Source of the DNA: Paraburkholderia phenazinium
GTDB lineage: Bacteria; Pseudomonadota; Gammaproteobacteria; Burkholderiales; Burkholderiaceae
Assembly: GCF_900141745.1 (NCBI RefSeq)
Contig: NZ_FSRM01000002.1
Span: forward strand, 3,038,001-3,102,000
DNA length: 64,000 nucleotides
Direction of reading: 5' to 3'
Every line of letters starts with the position of its first letter. Position 1 is the stretch's first letter. Under the pieces are notes generated by a model that made no database searches, was not told the origin of the DNA, and saw only the letters and a program-made list of their open reading frames with translations. A program made the translations under genes and the position numbers. Shown here piece by piece: positions 1-9,564 of the stretch.

Positions 1-976
1 CGCGGAAGGTCCAGAAGATGATCGACGAGTCAGGACGGTCTCCCGGGGGAAATTCCTTGAGACCGCGAATTTCACCGGTCCAGCTATGCGTCAGGATCAG
101 GCTACCTAGATGCGGAACCTGCACGGCGTGACGGGTCACCTCCGAGTTCATGTCGGGAAAGCCAATCAGGTTCAGCGCGGTTCCGCCTTTTTCGGTTTCC
201 CAAAGCCCCTCAATGGCTGCGATCTTGGCCGGCTGATATTTGCGCGTATTCAGGCCGTGCTGGTCACCAACAATCGCCTGAACCGGCGTAAGGACCAGCA
301 ATAGCCAGAGCGCCATCGAAAACATCGTCTTGACCGCTGGATCCCTCCGGCCCTTCAGTAAATGCCACGCACCTGTAGCCGCAACGACGAGGGCCGCGAC
401 AATGAACGCTGCGAGAGTCATGTGTGCAAGCCTGAACGGAAAGGAAGGGTTAAAGATAATCTTGAACCAGTCGAGCGGAACGACATGGCCGTTCTCGATC
501 TTGATACCTTGGGGCGTCTGCATCCAGCTATTTGACGCAAGGATCCAGAACGTCGAGATTAAAGTGCCGATCGCGACCATCAGCGTGGCGCCGAAATGTG
601 CACGCGGCCCTACTTTTTCCCAACCAAACAGCATGATTCCGAGAAAGCCCGCTTCAAGGAAAAATGCGGTCATGACTTCGTACGTCAGAAGAGGGCCCGT
701 GACGGGACCTGCGAACTTTGCGAACCCCGACCAGTTCGTTCCAAACTCGTACGCCATCACCACACCGGACACGACGCCCATGCCGAATCCGATCGCGAAA
801 ATCTTAGACCAGTAAACGCAGAGCTCTTTGTAGTGACGTTTACCCGTCCGCAGCCACACTGCTTCAAGTACGGCTAAAAAGCTCGCCAGGCCGATGCTCA
901 AGGCCGGAAAAATTATGTGGAACGATATAGTGAAAGCAAACTGTATTCGCGAAAGATCGAGTGCGTTCGGATTCAT
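1..976 (-). CDS. Cytochrome bd-type quinol oxidase subunit I (partial, 3' end outside window)
   Basis: Integral membrane subunit that oxidises ubiquinol and reduces oxygen to water. The reverse strand reads from an ATG at 974-976 with no stop to the window edge (about 325 residues). His20 in the FHIIFP motif matches the conserved haem-ligand His of CydA. A second His lies in LAHMTLAAF, and EGLWETEKGG matches the quinol-binding loop. Several hydrophobic helices are visible. The wording looks closer to the cyanide-insensitive CioA type than to E. coli CydA, which is an inference. AAGGGGAC about 7 bases upstream is a good ribosome site. It follows poxB by 90 bp on the same strand, so the two are probably co-transcribed. 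Subunit II should lie beyond position 1. Confidence 0.93.
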   Translation of the reverse strand, partial: MNPNALDLSRIQFAFTISFHIIFPALSIGLASFLAVLEAVWLRTGKRHYKELCVYWSKIFAIGFGMGVVSGVVMAYEFGTNWSGFAKFAGPVTGPLLTYEVMTAFFLEAGFLGIMLFGWEKVGPRAHFGATLMVAIGTLISTFWILASNSWMQTPQGIKIENGHVVPLDWFKIIFNPSFPFRLAHMTLAAFIVAALVVAATGAWHLLKGRRDPAVKTMFSMALWLLLVLTPVQAIVGDQHGLNTRKYQPAKIAAIEGLWETEKGGTALNLIGFPDMNSEVTRHAVQVPHLGSLILTHSWTGEIRGLKEFPPGDRPDSSIIFWTFR

Positions 977-1066
977 GTCGGTCCCCTTGGTGAAGCTCGC
1001 CAACTCTGGTGGCCTGCGGTGCGATTTCTTGCGCTGCAGGCCATCCCATCACGCTTTCAATACACC

Positions 1067-2788
1067 TTAGCGAAGGTTGGTTCTCGCAAGCTCGACGATT
1101 TCGTCCCCTCGTCCGTTAAGGATGGCGCGCAACATATACAGGCTGAAACCCTTTGCTTGTTCGAACTCGATCTTCGGCGGCATAGCGAGTTCGTGTTTTG
1201 AAGTCACCACGTCGACGAGCGCCGGGCCGGGGTGTTCGAAGGCGGCTTTCAAGGCTGCAGCAATGTCTTCGGACTCTTCGACCCTAATGCTGAAAATCCC
1301 GGCCGCTTTCGCAATGGCGGCGAAATCCGTCTTGCTCAGATCTACGTTGGTGTCGAGATAGCCGCCGGCCTTCAACTCCATGGAAACGAATCCCAGCAGA
1401 CTGTTGTTGAACACCACGACTTTGATAGGAAGATCGAGTTGCCGTGCCGTCAACAGATCCCCGAGCAGCATTGACAGACCGCCGTCCCCGGACAAAGAGA
1501 CAACTTGCCGCCCCGGGTTGGCTCCCTGCGCGCCAAGCGCTTGTGGCATGGCGTTCGCCATGGACCCGTGATTGAATGAACCATGCAGCTGACGCCTGCC
1601 ATTCATGCTCAGGTACCGCGCCGCCCAGAGCGTGGGCGTTCCGACATCCGCGGTAAAGATCGCATCGTCGGCGGCCGCTTCGTCGATTAGCCGTGTCAGA
1701 TACTGCGGATGAATGGGTCTATCAGGTTCAGACGCAACCGCAAGATCCTCGAGATCCATTCTCGCCGTGGTGTAGTGCGCGATCGCATTGTCCAGAAAGC
1801 GCCGCTCATCCTTGTGCTGTAAAAGCGGCAGGACCGCTCTGATCGTATCCTTGACCGTCCCCACGAGCCCGAGCGTAAGCGGTGCCCGATGGCCGAGCTT
1901 CGAGCCCTTCCAGTCGATCTGCACGATCTTCGCGTTGCCCGGATAGAACGCGCGGTACGGGAAATCCGTACCCAGCATCACTAGCGTGTCACACGACTCC
2001 ATCGCATGATATCCAGAGCTAAAGCCAATCAGGCCAGTCATGCCAACGTCGTACGGATTGTCCCATTCGACGAACTGCTTGCCGCGCAGGGCATGGACCA
2101 CCGGTGCCTTAAGCGCTTGCGCCAGCGCAACCACTTCGTCATGCGCGCCCGCCGTACCACTACCGCACAGTAACGTGACATCTTTCGATGAATTGAGTAG
2201 ATCCGCCAGACGGTCAATATCGGCAGTCGCGGGAATAATCGCCGCTGGGGATATTTCGCTCCACAGGCCGACCGGGTGCGGACACTCTTTCAGTGCGACG
2301 TCTCCGGGCAAAACGATGACAGCGACGCCGTGCTCCTCAATGGCCGTGCGCATTGCTCGTTCGAGCACTCGTGGGAACTGTTCCGGATTCGTCACGAGCT
2401 CGGCGAAATGGCTGCATTCCCGGAACAACTCCTGAGGATGCGTCTCCTGAAAATAGCCTAAACCGATTTCCGACGACGGAATGTGTGCGGCAATTGCAAG
2501 CACGGGCTGATGATTGCGATGGCAGTCGAACAATCCGTTGATCAAATGAAGATTGCCCGGACCGCAGCTGCCCGCGCAGACGGCTAGCCGTCCGGTCGAT
2601 GCTGCGTCTGCTCCCGCGGCAAACGCGGCACTTTCCTCGTGACGCGTGTGCATCCAGCGAATCGAACCGAGCTCTTCAAGGCTAAAGGCGAGTCCGTTCA
2701 GACTGTCACCTGTTACGCCCCAGATTCGTTCTACGCCAGCGGCGGCAAGGGTTTTTGCCAGATAATCGGCGATAGTCTGTTTGCCCAT
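1067..2788 (-). CDS. poxB: Pyruvate dehydrogenase (quinone) / pyruvate oxidase PoxB
   Basis: Peripheral membrane flavoenzyme that decarboxylates pyruvate to acetate and CO2 and passes the electrons to ubiquinone. At 573 residues it matches the E. coli enzyme in length. Glu51 in RHEESAAF is the TPP-activating Glu, and GDGG at 434-437 with NN at 461-462 forms the thiamine diphosphate/Mg motif. The start is supported by AGGAG 7 bases upstream. It lies directly upstream of a bd-type oxidase gene, suggesting a short quinone-linked pyruvate oxidation chain that could work at low oxygen or in stationary phase. The C-terminal tail ends in a short basic segment comparable to the membrane-binding peptide of PoxB. 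Confidence 0.95.
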   Translation of the reverse strand: MGKQTIADYLAKTLAAAGVERIWGVTGDSLNGLAFSLEELGSIRWMHTRHEESAAFAAGADAASTGRLAVCAGSCGPGNLHLINGLFDCHRNHQPVLAIAAHIPSSEIGLGYFQETHPQELFRECSHFAELVTNPEQFPRVLERAMRTAIEEHGVAVIVLPGDVALKECPHPVGLWSEISPAAIIPATADIDRLADLLNSSKDVTLLCGSGTAGAHDEVVALAQALKAPVVHALRGKQFVEWDNPYDVGMTGLIGFSSGYHAMESCDTLVMLGTDFPYRAFYPGNAKIVQIDWKGSKLGHRAPLTLGLVGTVKDTIRAVLPLLQHKDERRFLDNAIAHYTTARMDLEDLAVASEPDRPIHPQYLTRLIDEAAADDAIFTADVGTPTLWAARYLSMNGRRQLHGSFNHGSMANAMPQALGAQGANPGRQVVSLSGDGGLSMLLGDLLTARQLDLPIKVVVFNNSLLGFVSMELKAGGYLDTNVDLSKTDFAAIAKAAGIFSIRVEESEDIAAALKAAFEHPGPALVDVVTSKHELAMPPKIEFEQAKGFSLYMLRAILNGRGDEIVELARTNLR

Positions 2789-2818
2789 GGTTTACTCCTG
2801 AAAAAATTGGAAAATCGC

Positions 2819-2846
2819 AAGCCGCTTCAAATTCGGGGAGCGGCTT
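2819..2846 (-). terminator. Perfect 8-bp stem downstream of the DipZ-like gene
   Basis: AAGCCGCT (2819-2826) pairs perfectly with AGCGGCTT (2839-2846) over a 12-base loop, between the DipZ-like stop and the poxB start. Reading the minus strand, the stem is followed by GCGATTTT. It lies just after a better terminator and may instead attenuate poxB. Confidence 0.45.
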
Positions 2847-2855
2847 TCTCGATCT

Positions 2856-2880
2856 CAAAAACCGCCCTCTTATGGCGGGT
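2856..2880 (-). terminator. Rho-independent terminator after the DipZ-like gene
   Basis: On the minus strand CCGCC, a 7-base loop and GGCGG are followed at once by TTTTT, 15-40 bases after the stop codon of the DipZ-like gene. This separates that gene from poxB, which probably has its own promoter. Confidence 0.7.
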
Positions 2881-2894
2881 TGATGCTCTCGTGT

Positions 2895-4229
2895 TCAACC
2901 AAATGTGATGGCGTACGCTTCGACGCCGGGGTCGAGAAACTGAATAGAAAAGGTGTGATCGCCAACGTCGTGCTTCTGTCGGACCAGTTGATACAACCGA
3001 TGCTCCGTTACGGTGCCGCTGCCGTCATCGGCGACGTCGGTGCCGTGTGCATCACCGGGTGCACCGCCATCGATACTGACTCGAAAGCGGACGGGTTTGC
3101 CGTCCTTGCCCGGACCCAGTACCAGGTGGAGATCCCGCGCATGAAAGCGGTAGACGATGCTTCCCGACGCTGCGGCAAGCGTTGCGCGGTCCTTTTCAAC
3201 GTCCCATTTGCCCGCAAGACCCCAGTCATTGACAGTGGGCTGGGTGGGCGCAACATAGGTGTGAATCTCGTCCTGCGCCTCGCCGCCTGGTGATGCAAAA
3301 TTATCCGCCTGTGCGTAACCGATGTATGTCTCAGGCGACTGCAGGTCAGCGACGTCCGCAGGCAGTTCTATCCCCGGCGTAACAGCGTTCGCGGCACTTG
3401 AAACTTTCTTCGTCGCATCAGAACTCCCCGCTTCCGCCAACAGAATCTGAATCACCTTCTCTGATTTGGCGTAGTTGCCTTCGCCAAAATTGTGGTGCCG
3501 AATCTGTCCGCGAGCATCAATAAAATACTGTGCGGGCCAATACTCGTTGTCGAGACCACGCCAGATCGCATAATTGTTGTCGATAGCCACCGGGTAATCG
3601 ACGCCAAGTTCATGCGTCGCCCTCTTGACATTGTCAATATTGCGCTCGAACGCGAACTCAGGCGCATGCACCCCGATAACCACCAGTCCCTGACTTTTAT
3701 ATTTGTCTGCCCAAGCTTTTACATACGGAAGCGAGCGCAGGCAGTTGATGCACGAGTACGTCCATATGTTGATCACAACCACCTTGCCACGCAGGTTCTG
3801 ATCCGTCAGAGGCGGCGAATTCAACCACTGGACGGAGCCGCCCAGCGGAGGCAACGCTCCCTCCACAGGCAACAGTGCTTTGTATGCGCCCGTACTGTGG
3901 TCCGATACCTTCATCACTCCACCCGACAGGTTCCAATGAGCCAGCTCGGTTATCCCGCCGCCAAGCCGACGACCAGACCCAATTGAGGGAGCTAGGCCAA
4001 TCGAATCCTTTTCAGGGGACAAGCGATCTGGGGGCCTCTGCTCGCGGCCACCAACGATTGTCAGCGTCGCTACGATCGCGACTGTCGACGCCGCTCCGAT
4101 GAGTATTGGCAACATCCTTGCAGCGAACCGTTGTCTGTTTCGCGAAAACAGGAAGGGCAGCACCGGCAAGATGCACAGGCTGAGAATAGCGAGCGCGCCA
4201 CCGAAGTAGGCAATGACAGTGAGCAGCAT
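2895..4229 (-). CDS. DipZ-like thioredoxin-domain protein with a truncated CcdA/DsbD membrane domain
   Basis: Predicted membrane-anchored thiol-disulphide protein of 444 residues. Residues 1-60 form two hydrophobic helices and contain ILSLCILPVLPFLF, the conserved start of the CcdA/DsbD domain of DipZ proteins (Cys19 kept). The remaining four or so transmembrane helices expected in full-length DipZ are absent. After a 60-residue linker comes LPVEGALPPLGG, then a thioredoxin-like domain (about 120-265) with active site C160-I-N-C163 and then the typical DipZ C-terminal beta domain. Without most of the membrane domain it probably cannot take electrons across the membrane as DsbD does. The frame is intact, so this is either an in-frame deletion allele or a shortened subfamily. 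Terminators flank it on both sides. Confidence 0.85.
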   Translation of the reverse strand: MLLTVIAYFGGALAILSLCILPVLPFLFSRNRQRFAARMLPILIGAASTVAIVATLTIVGGREQRPPDRLSPEKDSIGLAPSIGSGRRLGGGITELAHWNLSGGVMKVSDHSTGAYKALLPVEGALPPLGGSVQWLNSPPLTDQNLRGKVVVINIWTYSCINCLRSLPYVKAWADKYKSQGLVVIGVHAPEFAFERNIDNVKRATHELGVDYPVAIDNNYAIWRGLDNEYWPAQYFIDARGQIRHHNFGEGNYAKSEKVIQILLAEAGSSDATKKVSSAANAVTPGIELPADVADLQSPETYIGYAQADNFASPGGEAQDEIHTYVAPTQPTVNDWGLAGKWDVEKDRATLAAASGSIVYRFHARDLHLVLGPGKDGKPVRFRVSIDGGAPGDAHGTDVADDGSGTVTEHRLYQLVRQKHDVGDHTFSIQFLDPGVEAYAITFG

Positions 4230-4253
4230 CGTCGTTTCCGAGGGTTACAAATC

Positions 4254-4278
4254 AAAAAGGGCGCCTCGCCTACGCGAG
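4254..4278 (-). terminator. Rho-independent terminator after LysR gene
   Basis: On the minus strand CTCGC-GTAG-GCGAG is followed by GCGCCC and TTTTT, about 30 bases past the stop of the LysR gene. It should uncouple that gene from the DipZ-like gene. Confidence 0.65.
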
Positions 4279-4306
4279 AGCTGTATGCGGTGCATGCCGC
4301 TGAGGG

Positions 4307-5248
4307 CTATGCCACCACACGCAAAGTGGCTGCCGACTCCTGGATAGGCGGCTTGCTGAATCGGTCGAGCACGAAGTCGATAAAGCTGCTCACCTTCGCG
4401 GTAAGACATCTGCGTTCGTAGTAGACGAGCGCGATGTGTTGCGGACCGCCGTTTATCTGGTAGCGATCGAGTAGCGGCACCAACCTTGCCTTTGCGATGT
4501 CATCTGCGACAAGCGGAATGGGCAGCAACGCGATACCCATGTTGGCCAAAGCCGCAGAACGAACCGCAGCACTACTGGTAGCACTGAGGATGCTGCTCAC
4601 CGTGATTTTCTGTACTCCAGTCCCGTCAGCGAACTCCCACGAGCGGGCTCCGTCGCGCTCCGTTAGCAGATCATGCTGCTGAAGGCTGAACGGACTGGTA
4701 GGCTCCCCCCGCCGCGCCAGATATGCCGGGGCAGCGACTAGGATCTCCTTGATTGTTATCAGCGGGCGGCAGACGAGTGAAGAACTGATTGGATAGCGGT
4801 CTGTGGAAAAGCACACGTCGAAGCCCCCTTCGATCACGTCGATCGGCCCATCGGACGTCGTTACCTCGAAATCTACTCGAGGGGCAATTGTGCGATATGA
4901 CGCCAGCAACGACGCAAGACCAGTCGTAGCAAACACTGCCGGCGAAGCAATACGAAGTACACCGCAGTGGTCGTGTGCGGTACGAACCAGGCCCGACTCG
5001 ACCTCATCGAGAGCCCGGGTGACGGCGCGGCACCCATCGAGGTAAACCTTGCCCGCCTCGGTAAGTGACAGACTGCGCGTCGAGCGGTTCATCAGACGCA
5101 TATTGAGTTGCGCCTCCAGCATCGCGACGTTGCGCGTGATTGCGGCCGGTGACTTGTTCAATTGCTTACCAGCAAGAGAAAAGCTACTGAGTTCAGCAAC
5201 ACGCATGAAGACACGGATAGCTTCCAGCTTGTTCATACTCTGACTCAT
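4307..5248 (-). CDS. LysR-family transcriptional regulator
   Basis: DNA-binding regulator of 313 residues, the normal length for the family. The N-terminus (about 6-65) carries the LysR winged helix, including FSLAGKQLNKSPAAITRNV and LLNRSTRSLSLTEAG-like wording (here LMNRSTRSLSLTEAG). Residues 95-300 fit the periplasmic-binding-protein-like effector domain. Family members with this N-terminus (CrgA/AaeR-like) often control redox or efflux genes. No divergent gene starts within 490 bp, so its target is unclear; the downstream DipZ-like gene is separated from it by a terminator. Confidence 0.93.
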   Translation of the reverse strand: MSQSMNKLEAIRVFMRVAELSSFSLAGKQLNKSPAAITRNVAMLEAQLNMRLMNRSTRSLSLTEAGKVYLDGCRAVTRALDEVESGLVRTAHDHCGVLRIASPAVFATTGLASLLASYRTIAPRVDFEVTTSDGPIDVIEGGFDVCFSTDRYPISSSLVCRPLITIKEILVAAPAYLARRGEPTSPFSLQQHDLLTERDGARSWEFADGTGVQKITVSSILSATSSAAVRSAALANMGIALLPIPLVADDIAKARLVPLLDRYQINGGPQHIALVYYERRCLTAKVSSFIDFVLDRFSKPPIQESAATLRVVA

Positions 5249-5742
5249 CTATAAAGTGCGACCGACGCAACATCGGTCAGGCGATGTGAAGAAATACCCG
5301 GATTCGAGCAAGTCGATTGGTTGCACACGGCCATTCGGAACAGCACAAGACGTGCTGACATGAAATCAAGATACGTGCAGATACACAAAAACAAAATCAT
5401 ACGAATCGGTGCGATCGCCCCTGCTCACGCGTGCGGAGTTCATACATACGTATGTCCGAGCCAAGCAGTACGCTGGATCGATTTCGCGTGGCTGTTGCCG
5501 CTGGGCCTGGACCTGAATCCTGACAAATAACTTATCGGTTTCAAAGCCATACCCGAGTATGAAACGCCGATATACACGTGCAATCACCGGCATCGGTTTG
5601 TATGCTGGCCTCACGAAATCAGAGCAGTTATCTTGAAGCATGGCCGACGCTGCCTTTAGCCACATCCGTAAAAACGCAATCCATTCCATCAGCCATCACG
5701 TTACTCGGCGTAAGGAAATTGCCCTCATTGGACGTATAAATC
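5249..5742. other. Intergenic region with a perfect 12-bp palindrome
   Basis: No convincing coding sequence. It separates the minus-strand LysR gene from the plus-strand regulator/RND operon and must carry both promoters. It is more AT-rich than its surroundings. A perfect palindrome ACATACGTATGT lies at 5444-5455, and GTTTCA/TGAAAC arms lie around 5540-5565. Confidence 0.5.
5444..5455. promoter_or_regulatory. 12-bp palindrome, possible operator
   Basis: ACATACGTATGT is a perfect inverted repeat in the divergent intergenic region upstream of the winged-helix regulator and RND pump. Its position fits an operator, but no protein can be assigned. Confidence 0.35.
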
Positions 5743-6342
5743 ATGCTTACGATACCTTCCGTCGATGATGACGCTCTGCTAAATCAACGTGGTCTCAATA
5801 CGGAAGTGCGGAGCACACGCGCCTCAACACCGGTTGATAGCATGTCTAACCTCCAGGCGTTTATCGCGCTAGATCAGATTTCTGCTGCGGCTATCGGGCA
5901 TGCAGTGCTATCCGCCATTCGCAGCGTCGGCGTTGATTCGCTTGTGCTGGATGCAGACGTAATGTCGATGGTGGAAGAGCGCATTCGAGAATCAAATGAT
6001 CTCGGCAATCAGATACCGCGCACTAAACACTCCGATGCTGCGATTGAAACCGCCTTGCGCATTGGGGCGCTCGAACTCGACCTCTTAAAGAGGAAGGCAA
6101 CGCATAACGGCCATACCCTGGATCTGAGACCCACCGAGTTGAAAGTGCTCGAATGTCTGATGCGCCGCGCCGATCAGATCGTGACGCGCACGATGATTTT
6201 CGAAGACGTGTGGAATTGCCACTTCGATCCGCACACGAACCGCATCGACGTCCACGTCGGAAAGTTGAGAAGGAAGCTGGCCGCGCAGGATACGGGGCCG
6301 CATATTCATACTTTCCGAGGTGCTGGTTACATGCTCAAGTGA
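5743..6342 (+). CDS. OmpR-type winged-helix regulator lacking a canonical receiver domain
   Basis: Residues about 105-199 form a clear OmpR/PhoB winged-helix DNA-binding domain (DLRPTELKVLECLMR, VTRTMIFEDVW, TNRIDVHVGKLRRKL, RGAGYMLK), closest in wording to CopR/CzcR-type regulators. Residues 1-100 do not show the acidic cluster, the phospho-acceptor Asp context or the Lys-Pro motif of a receiver. Phosphorylation by a partner kinase is therefore unlikely, and no kinase gene adjoins it. It ends 60 bp before the RND operon on the same strand and is the likely local regulator of that operon. An alternative start is Met34 (5842). Confidence 0.82.
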   Translation: MLTIPSVDDDALLNQRGLNTEVRSTRASTPVDSMSNLQAFIALDQISAAAIGHAVLSAIRSVGVDSLVLDADVMSMVEERIRESNDLGNQIPRTKHSDAAIETALRIGALELDLLKRKATHNGHTLDLRPTELKVLECLMRRADQIVTRTMIFEDVWNCHFDPHTNRIDVHVGKLRRKLAAQDTGPHIHTFRGAGYMLK

Positions 6343-6402
6343 GCGCCACGCAGTCACAGCCTTTGTCCCTTTCCGCTGTTTCGCAGAACTCCTACAAAAG
6401 TC

Positions 6403-9400
6403 ATGAACGCCATTGTCCTGATCGCACTGCGCCGCCCACTGACTTTTGTCGTAATGGGCATCCTGATCCTGTTGTTCGGCGCAACGGCCGTACGCAAGAC
6501 CCCAACAGACATTTTTCCCGACATCAAGATTCCGGTTGTCGCCGTGGTGTGGACCTACAACGGCCTGTCGCCACAGGACATGTCGGGCCGCGTTATCTAC
6601 TACTACGAACGCGCCCTGACTGCGACGGTCGACAATATCGAACACATTGAAAGTCAATCGCTCTACGGGCGCGGTATCGTCAAGATTTTTTTCCAGCCCG
6701 GAACCGACATAGCCGCCGCACAGGCGCAGATTACTTCGATATCACAAACGGTGTTAAAGCAGTTGCCTGACGGCATTACCCCACCACAAGTCTTATCGTA
6801 TAGCGCTTCCGACGTTCCGGTTCTCGATCTGCAAGTGTCAGCGCAAGGATTGACCGCCGCCCAAGTATACGACCTGGCGTCGAACCTGATCCGCCCGCAA
6901 CTGGTTGCCGTGCCAGGCGCCGCCATTCCTGCGCCATACGGTGGCGCGGCCCTCAACGTAGAAATCGATCTTGACCAAACCAAGCTGATGGCTCACGGAC
7001 TTTCCGCCGTAGACGTCGGCAATGCGTTGAAGTCACAGAATGTCGTGCTTCCCGCCGGCGACCAGAAAATTGGTGCGCTGGATTTTCTGGTCGAAACGAA
7101 CGCCAGTCCGGTGGAAGTGGCGACATTCAACAACCTGCCGGTCAAGACCGTCAACGGCGTGACGGTGTATCTGCGCGATGTGGCCTATGTCCACAGCGGC
7201 TCACCACCGCAGACTAATGCGGTTCTGGTGAAAGGCAAGCAAGCGGTGCTTATCCAGATCCTCAAGAGCGGCAATGCCTCGACGCTGCAAGTCGTAAGCG
7301 GGATCAAGAAAGTGCTGCCAGGCATCATCCGCACCCTGCCACCAGGTGTGCAGATCACTACTTTGAACGACGCATCTGGCTTCGTGCGCGACTCGGTGAA
7401 AGAAGTGGTCCAGGAGATGATCACCGCTGCCATCCTGACCGGCCTCACGGTATTGCTTTTTCTCGGGAGTTGGCGTGCGACCCTCATCGTTGCTACGTCG
7501 ATTCCGCTGGCCATCCTCTGCTCCGTGCTGGCGCTCTCGTGGTGCGGACAGACTATCAATATCATGACCCTTGGTGGACTTGCGCTTGCAGTCGGCATTC
7601 TCGTCGACGACGCAACCGTGATGATCGAAAACATCGACGCTCACCTAGAAGCCGGTGCTGAGCTTGAGCCGGGCATCATCACCGCCGCGAACCAGATCGT
7701 TGTTCCGACTTTTGTTGCCACGTTGTGCATTTGTATCGTATGGCTGCCTCTATTCCAACTCGGCGGCGTCGCGGGTTATTTGTTCGTGCCACTCGCCGAA
7801 GCCATCATTTTCGCGATGATCGCGTCATTCATTCTCTCGCGCACATTGGTGCCGACCATGGCGGCCTACCTGTTACGCGGCCAGGTTGAGCAGCGCAAGC
7901 GGGGACCGGTGGAGCATTCGGGCATATTCACGCGCTTTCAGCGCGGTTTCGAGCATCGCTTCACGCAGTTTCGCGTGGCGTATCGCAGCACGCTGACGCG
8001 CGTCGTCATGCAGCGACGGCGCTTTGTGACGCTATTCTCCATCGGAGCGTTCGCGTCACTTGCCCTGCTTGGCTTTCTCGGACGTGACTTCTTCCCGGGT
8101 ATCAAGTCCGGAGAGATCGATATGCATATGAGGGCGCCGGTCGGTACGCGTCTTGAAGACGCATCCGAGATTGCGGTCCTCGTCAACGCATCGATCCGCA
8201 AAATCCTGCCTGGCGAGGTCACCAACGTTCTGGACAATTGCGGCCTCCCCGTAAGCGGCATTAACGAGGCGTATAACTCGACCGGCACGATCGGCCCGCA
8301 AGACTGCGATATCACAATCAGTCTGAAGAGCAACCGCTCACCCGTCGACGACTACCGTTTCAAGCTGCGGCGCGAACTTCCCAGACTGTTCCCAGGAACG
8401 GCCTTCACGTTCCTGCCGGGCGACATCACGGCAAAGATTCTCAACTTTGGACTCCCAGCACCAATTGACGTACAGATAGCCGGTAGCTCACAAGACGCCA
8501 ATTTCGCCTATGCGCAAGCCTTGGCCGCAAATCTGCGTCGCATTCCTGGTAGCGCCGACGTCAATATCCAGCAAACGCTCAACCAGCCTACCTTGAAGAT
8601 CGCCGCGTCGAGGTCGTTCGCTTCCGGTATTAATCTGACTGAGGCTGACATTGCCAACAACGCGCTCGCTACGCTGTCCGGTAGCGGCCAGACCGCACCG
8701 ACCTACTGGCTCGATACCTCAGCTGGTGTGTCGCACCTCGTGAACCTTCAAACTCCACAGGATGAGTTGAGCTCGGTTAACGATCTCGAGACCATTCCTA
8801 TCGATGGGACGAACGATGGCACAAGTGGTAATGGCCCGCAGCTTCTAGGTGCACTGAGCCGCATCAGCCAGACCGGTACGCCCTTGCTTGCGTCGCACTA
8901 CAGCATCCTGCCGGTGATCGACATTTTCGTCAGCAATCAGCAACGCGACCTCGGTGCGGTACAGGATGCAGTGGATCACGTCGTCGCGGGTATGAAGCAC
9001 GAAATCCCGCGCGGCGCCAGCGTACGCCTGCTCGGTCAAGGCCAGACCATGCGCAGCGCGTATGCCCAATTGCTCGCCGGGCTGGCGCTGTCGATCCTGC
9101 TCGTCTATCTCGTCATCGTCGTGAACTTTCAGTCATGGCTGGACCCGTTCATCATCATCACCGCGTTGCCCGCCGCGCTGGCCGGAATTGTCTGGAGTCT
9201 CTTTCTGACCAACACCACCCTATCCGTGCCGGCGCTGACCGGAGCCATCATGTGCATGGGGACTGCGACTGCGAATTCGATTCTGGTGGTCTCGTTCGCC
9301 CGTGAGCGTCTCGCCGCCCACGGCAATGCTGTAGAGGCGGCGATCGAGGCAGGATTTGCACGGATCAGGCCGGTTTTGATGACCGCGCTCGCAATGATCA

Positions 9401-9564
9401 TCGGCATGCTGCCAATGTCCTTCAGCAATACCCAGAACGCACCGCTAGGACGCGCCGTCATCGGTGGTCTGCTGTGCGCGACCTTCGCCACGCTACTGTT
9501 TGTGCCGTGTGTTTTTGCACTCTTGCACCGTGACAGAAGCACTAACATGGAGTCGCACGCATGA
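6403..9564 (+). CDS. RND efflux transporter, inner-membrane permease
   Basis: Proton-driven pump of the AcrB/MdtB superfamily, 1053 residues, normal for the family. The N-terminal helix is followed by the porter motif TPTDIFPDIKIPVV. Transmembrane helix 4 contains GILVDDATVMIEN with the paired Asp of the proton relay (about residues 400-402). The late helix motif FARIRPVLMTALAMIIGMLP is also present. In helix 10 the Lys of AcrB (Lys940) appears to be replaced in MGTATANSILVVSFAR, which is typical of a subgroup distinct from AcrB. It comes first in the pump operon and overlaps the adaptor gene by 4 bases (ATGA). The substrate cannot be read from sequence. Confidence 0.93.
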   Translation: MNAIVLIALRRPLTFVVMGILILLFGATAVRKTPTDIFPDIKIPVVAVVWTYNGLSPQDMSGRVIYYYERALTATVDNIEHIESQSLYGRGIVKIFFQPGTDIAAAQAQITSISQTVLKQLPDGITPPQVLSYSASDVPVLDLQVSAQGLTAAQVYDLASNLIRPQLVAVPGAAIPAPYGGAALNVEIDLDQTKLMAHGLSAVDVGNALKSQNVVLPAGDQKIGALDFLVETNASPVEVATFNNLPVKTVNGVTVYLRDVAYVHSGSPPQTNAVLVKGKQAVLIQILKSGNASTLQVVSGIKKVLPGIIRTLPPGVQITTLNDASGFVRDSVKEVVQEMITAAILTGLTVLLFLGSWRATLIVATSIPLAILCSVLALSWCGQTINIMTLGGLALAVGILVDDATVMIENIDAHLEAGAELEPGIITAANQIVVPTFVATLCICIVWLPLFQLGGVAGYLFVPLAEAIIFAMIASFILSRTLVPTMAAYLLRGQVEQRKRGPVEHSGIFTRFQRGFEHRFTQFRVAYRSTLTRVVMQRRRFVTLFSIGAFASLALLGFLGRDFFPGIKSGEIDMHMRAPVGTRLEDASEIAVLVNASIRKILPGEVTNVLDNCGLPVSGINEAYNSTGTIGPQDCDITISLKSNRSPVDDYRFKLRRELPRLFPGTAFTFLPGDITAKILNFGLPAPIDVQIAGSSQDANFAYAQALAANLRRIPGSADVNIQQTLNQPTLKIAASRSFASGINLTEADIANNALATLSGSGQTAPTYWLDTSAGVSHLVNLQTPQDELSSVNDLETIPIDGTNDGTSGNGPQLLGALSRISQTGTPLLASHYSILPVIDIFVSNQQRDLGAVQDAVDHVVAGMKHEIPRGASVRLLGQGQTMRSAYAQLLAGLALSILLVYLVIVVNFQSWLDPFIIITALPAALAGIVWSLFLTNTTLSVPALTGAIMCMGTATANSILVVSFARERLAAHGNAVEAAIEAGFARIRPVLMTALAMIIGMLPMSFSNTQNAPLGRAVIGGLLCATFATLLFVPCVFALLHRDRSTNMESHA

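Noticed and set aside
110..877. Plus-strand open frames across 110-877
   Set aside because: They are antisense shadows of the partial bd-oxidase gene, whose minus-strand reading shows clear CydA/CioA motifs.
5366..5689. 107-codon minus-strand frame
   Set aside because: No domain, no ribosome site, and it lies in AT-richer divergent promoter DNA.
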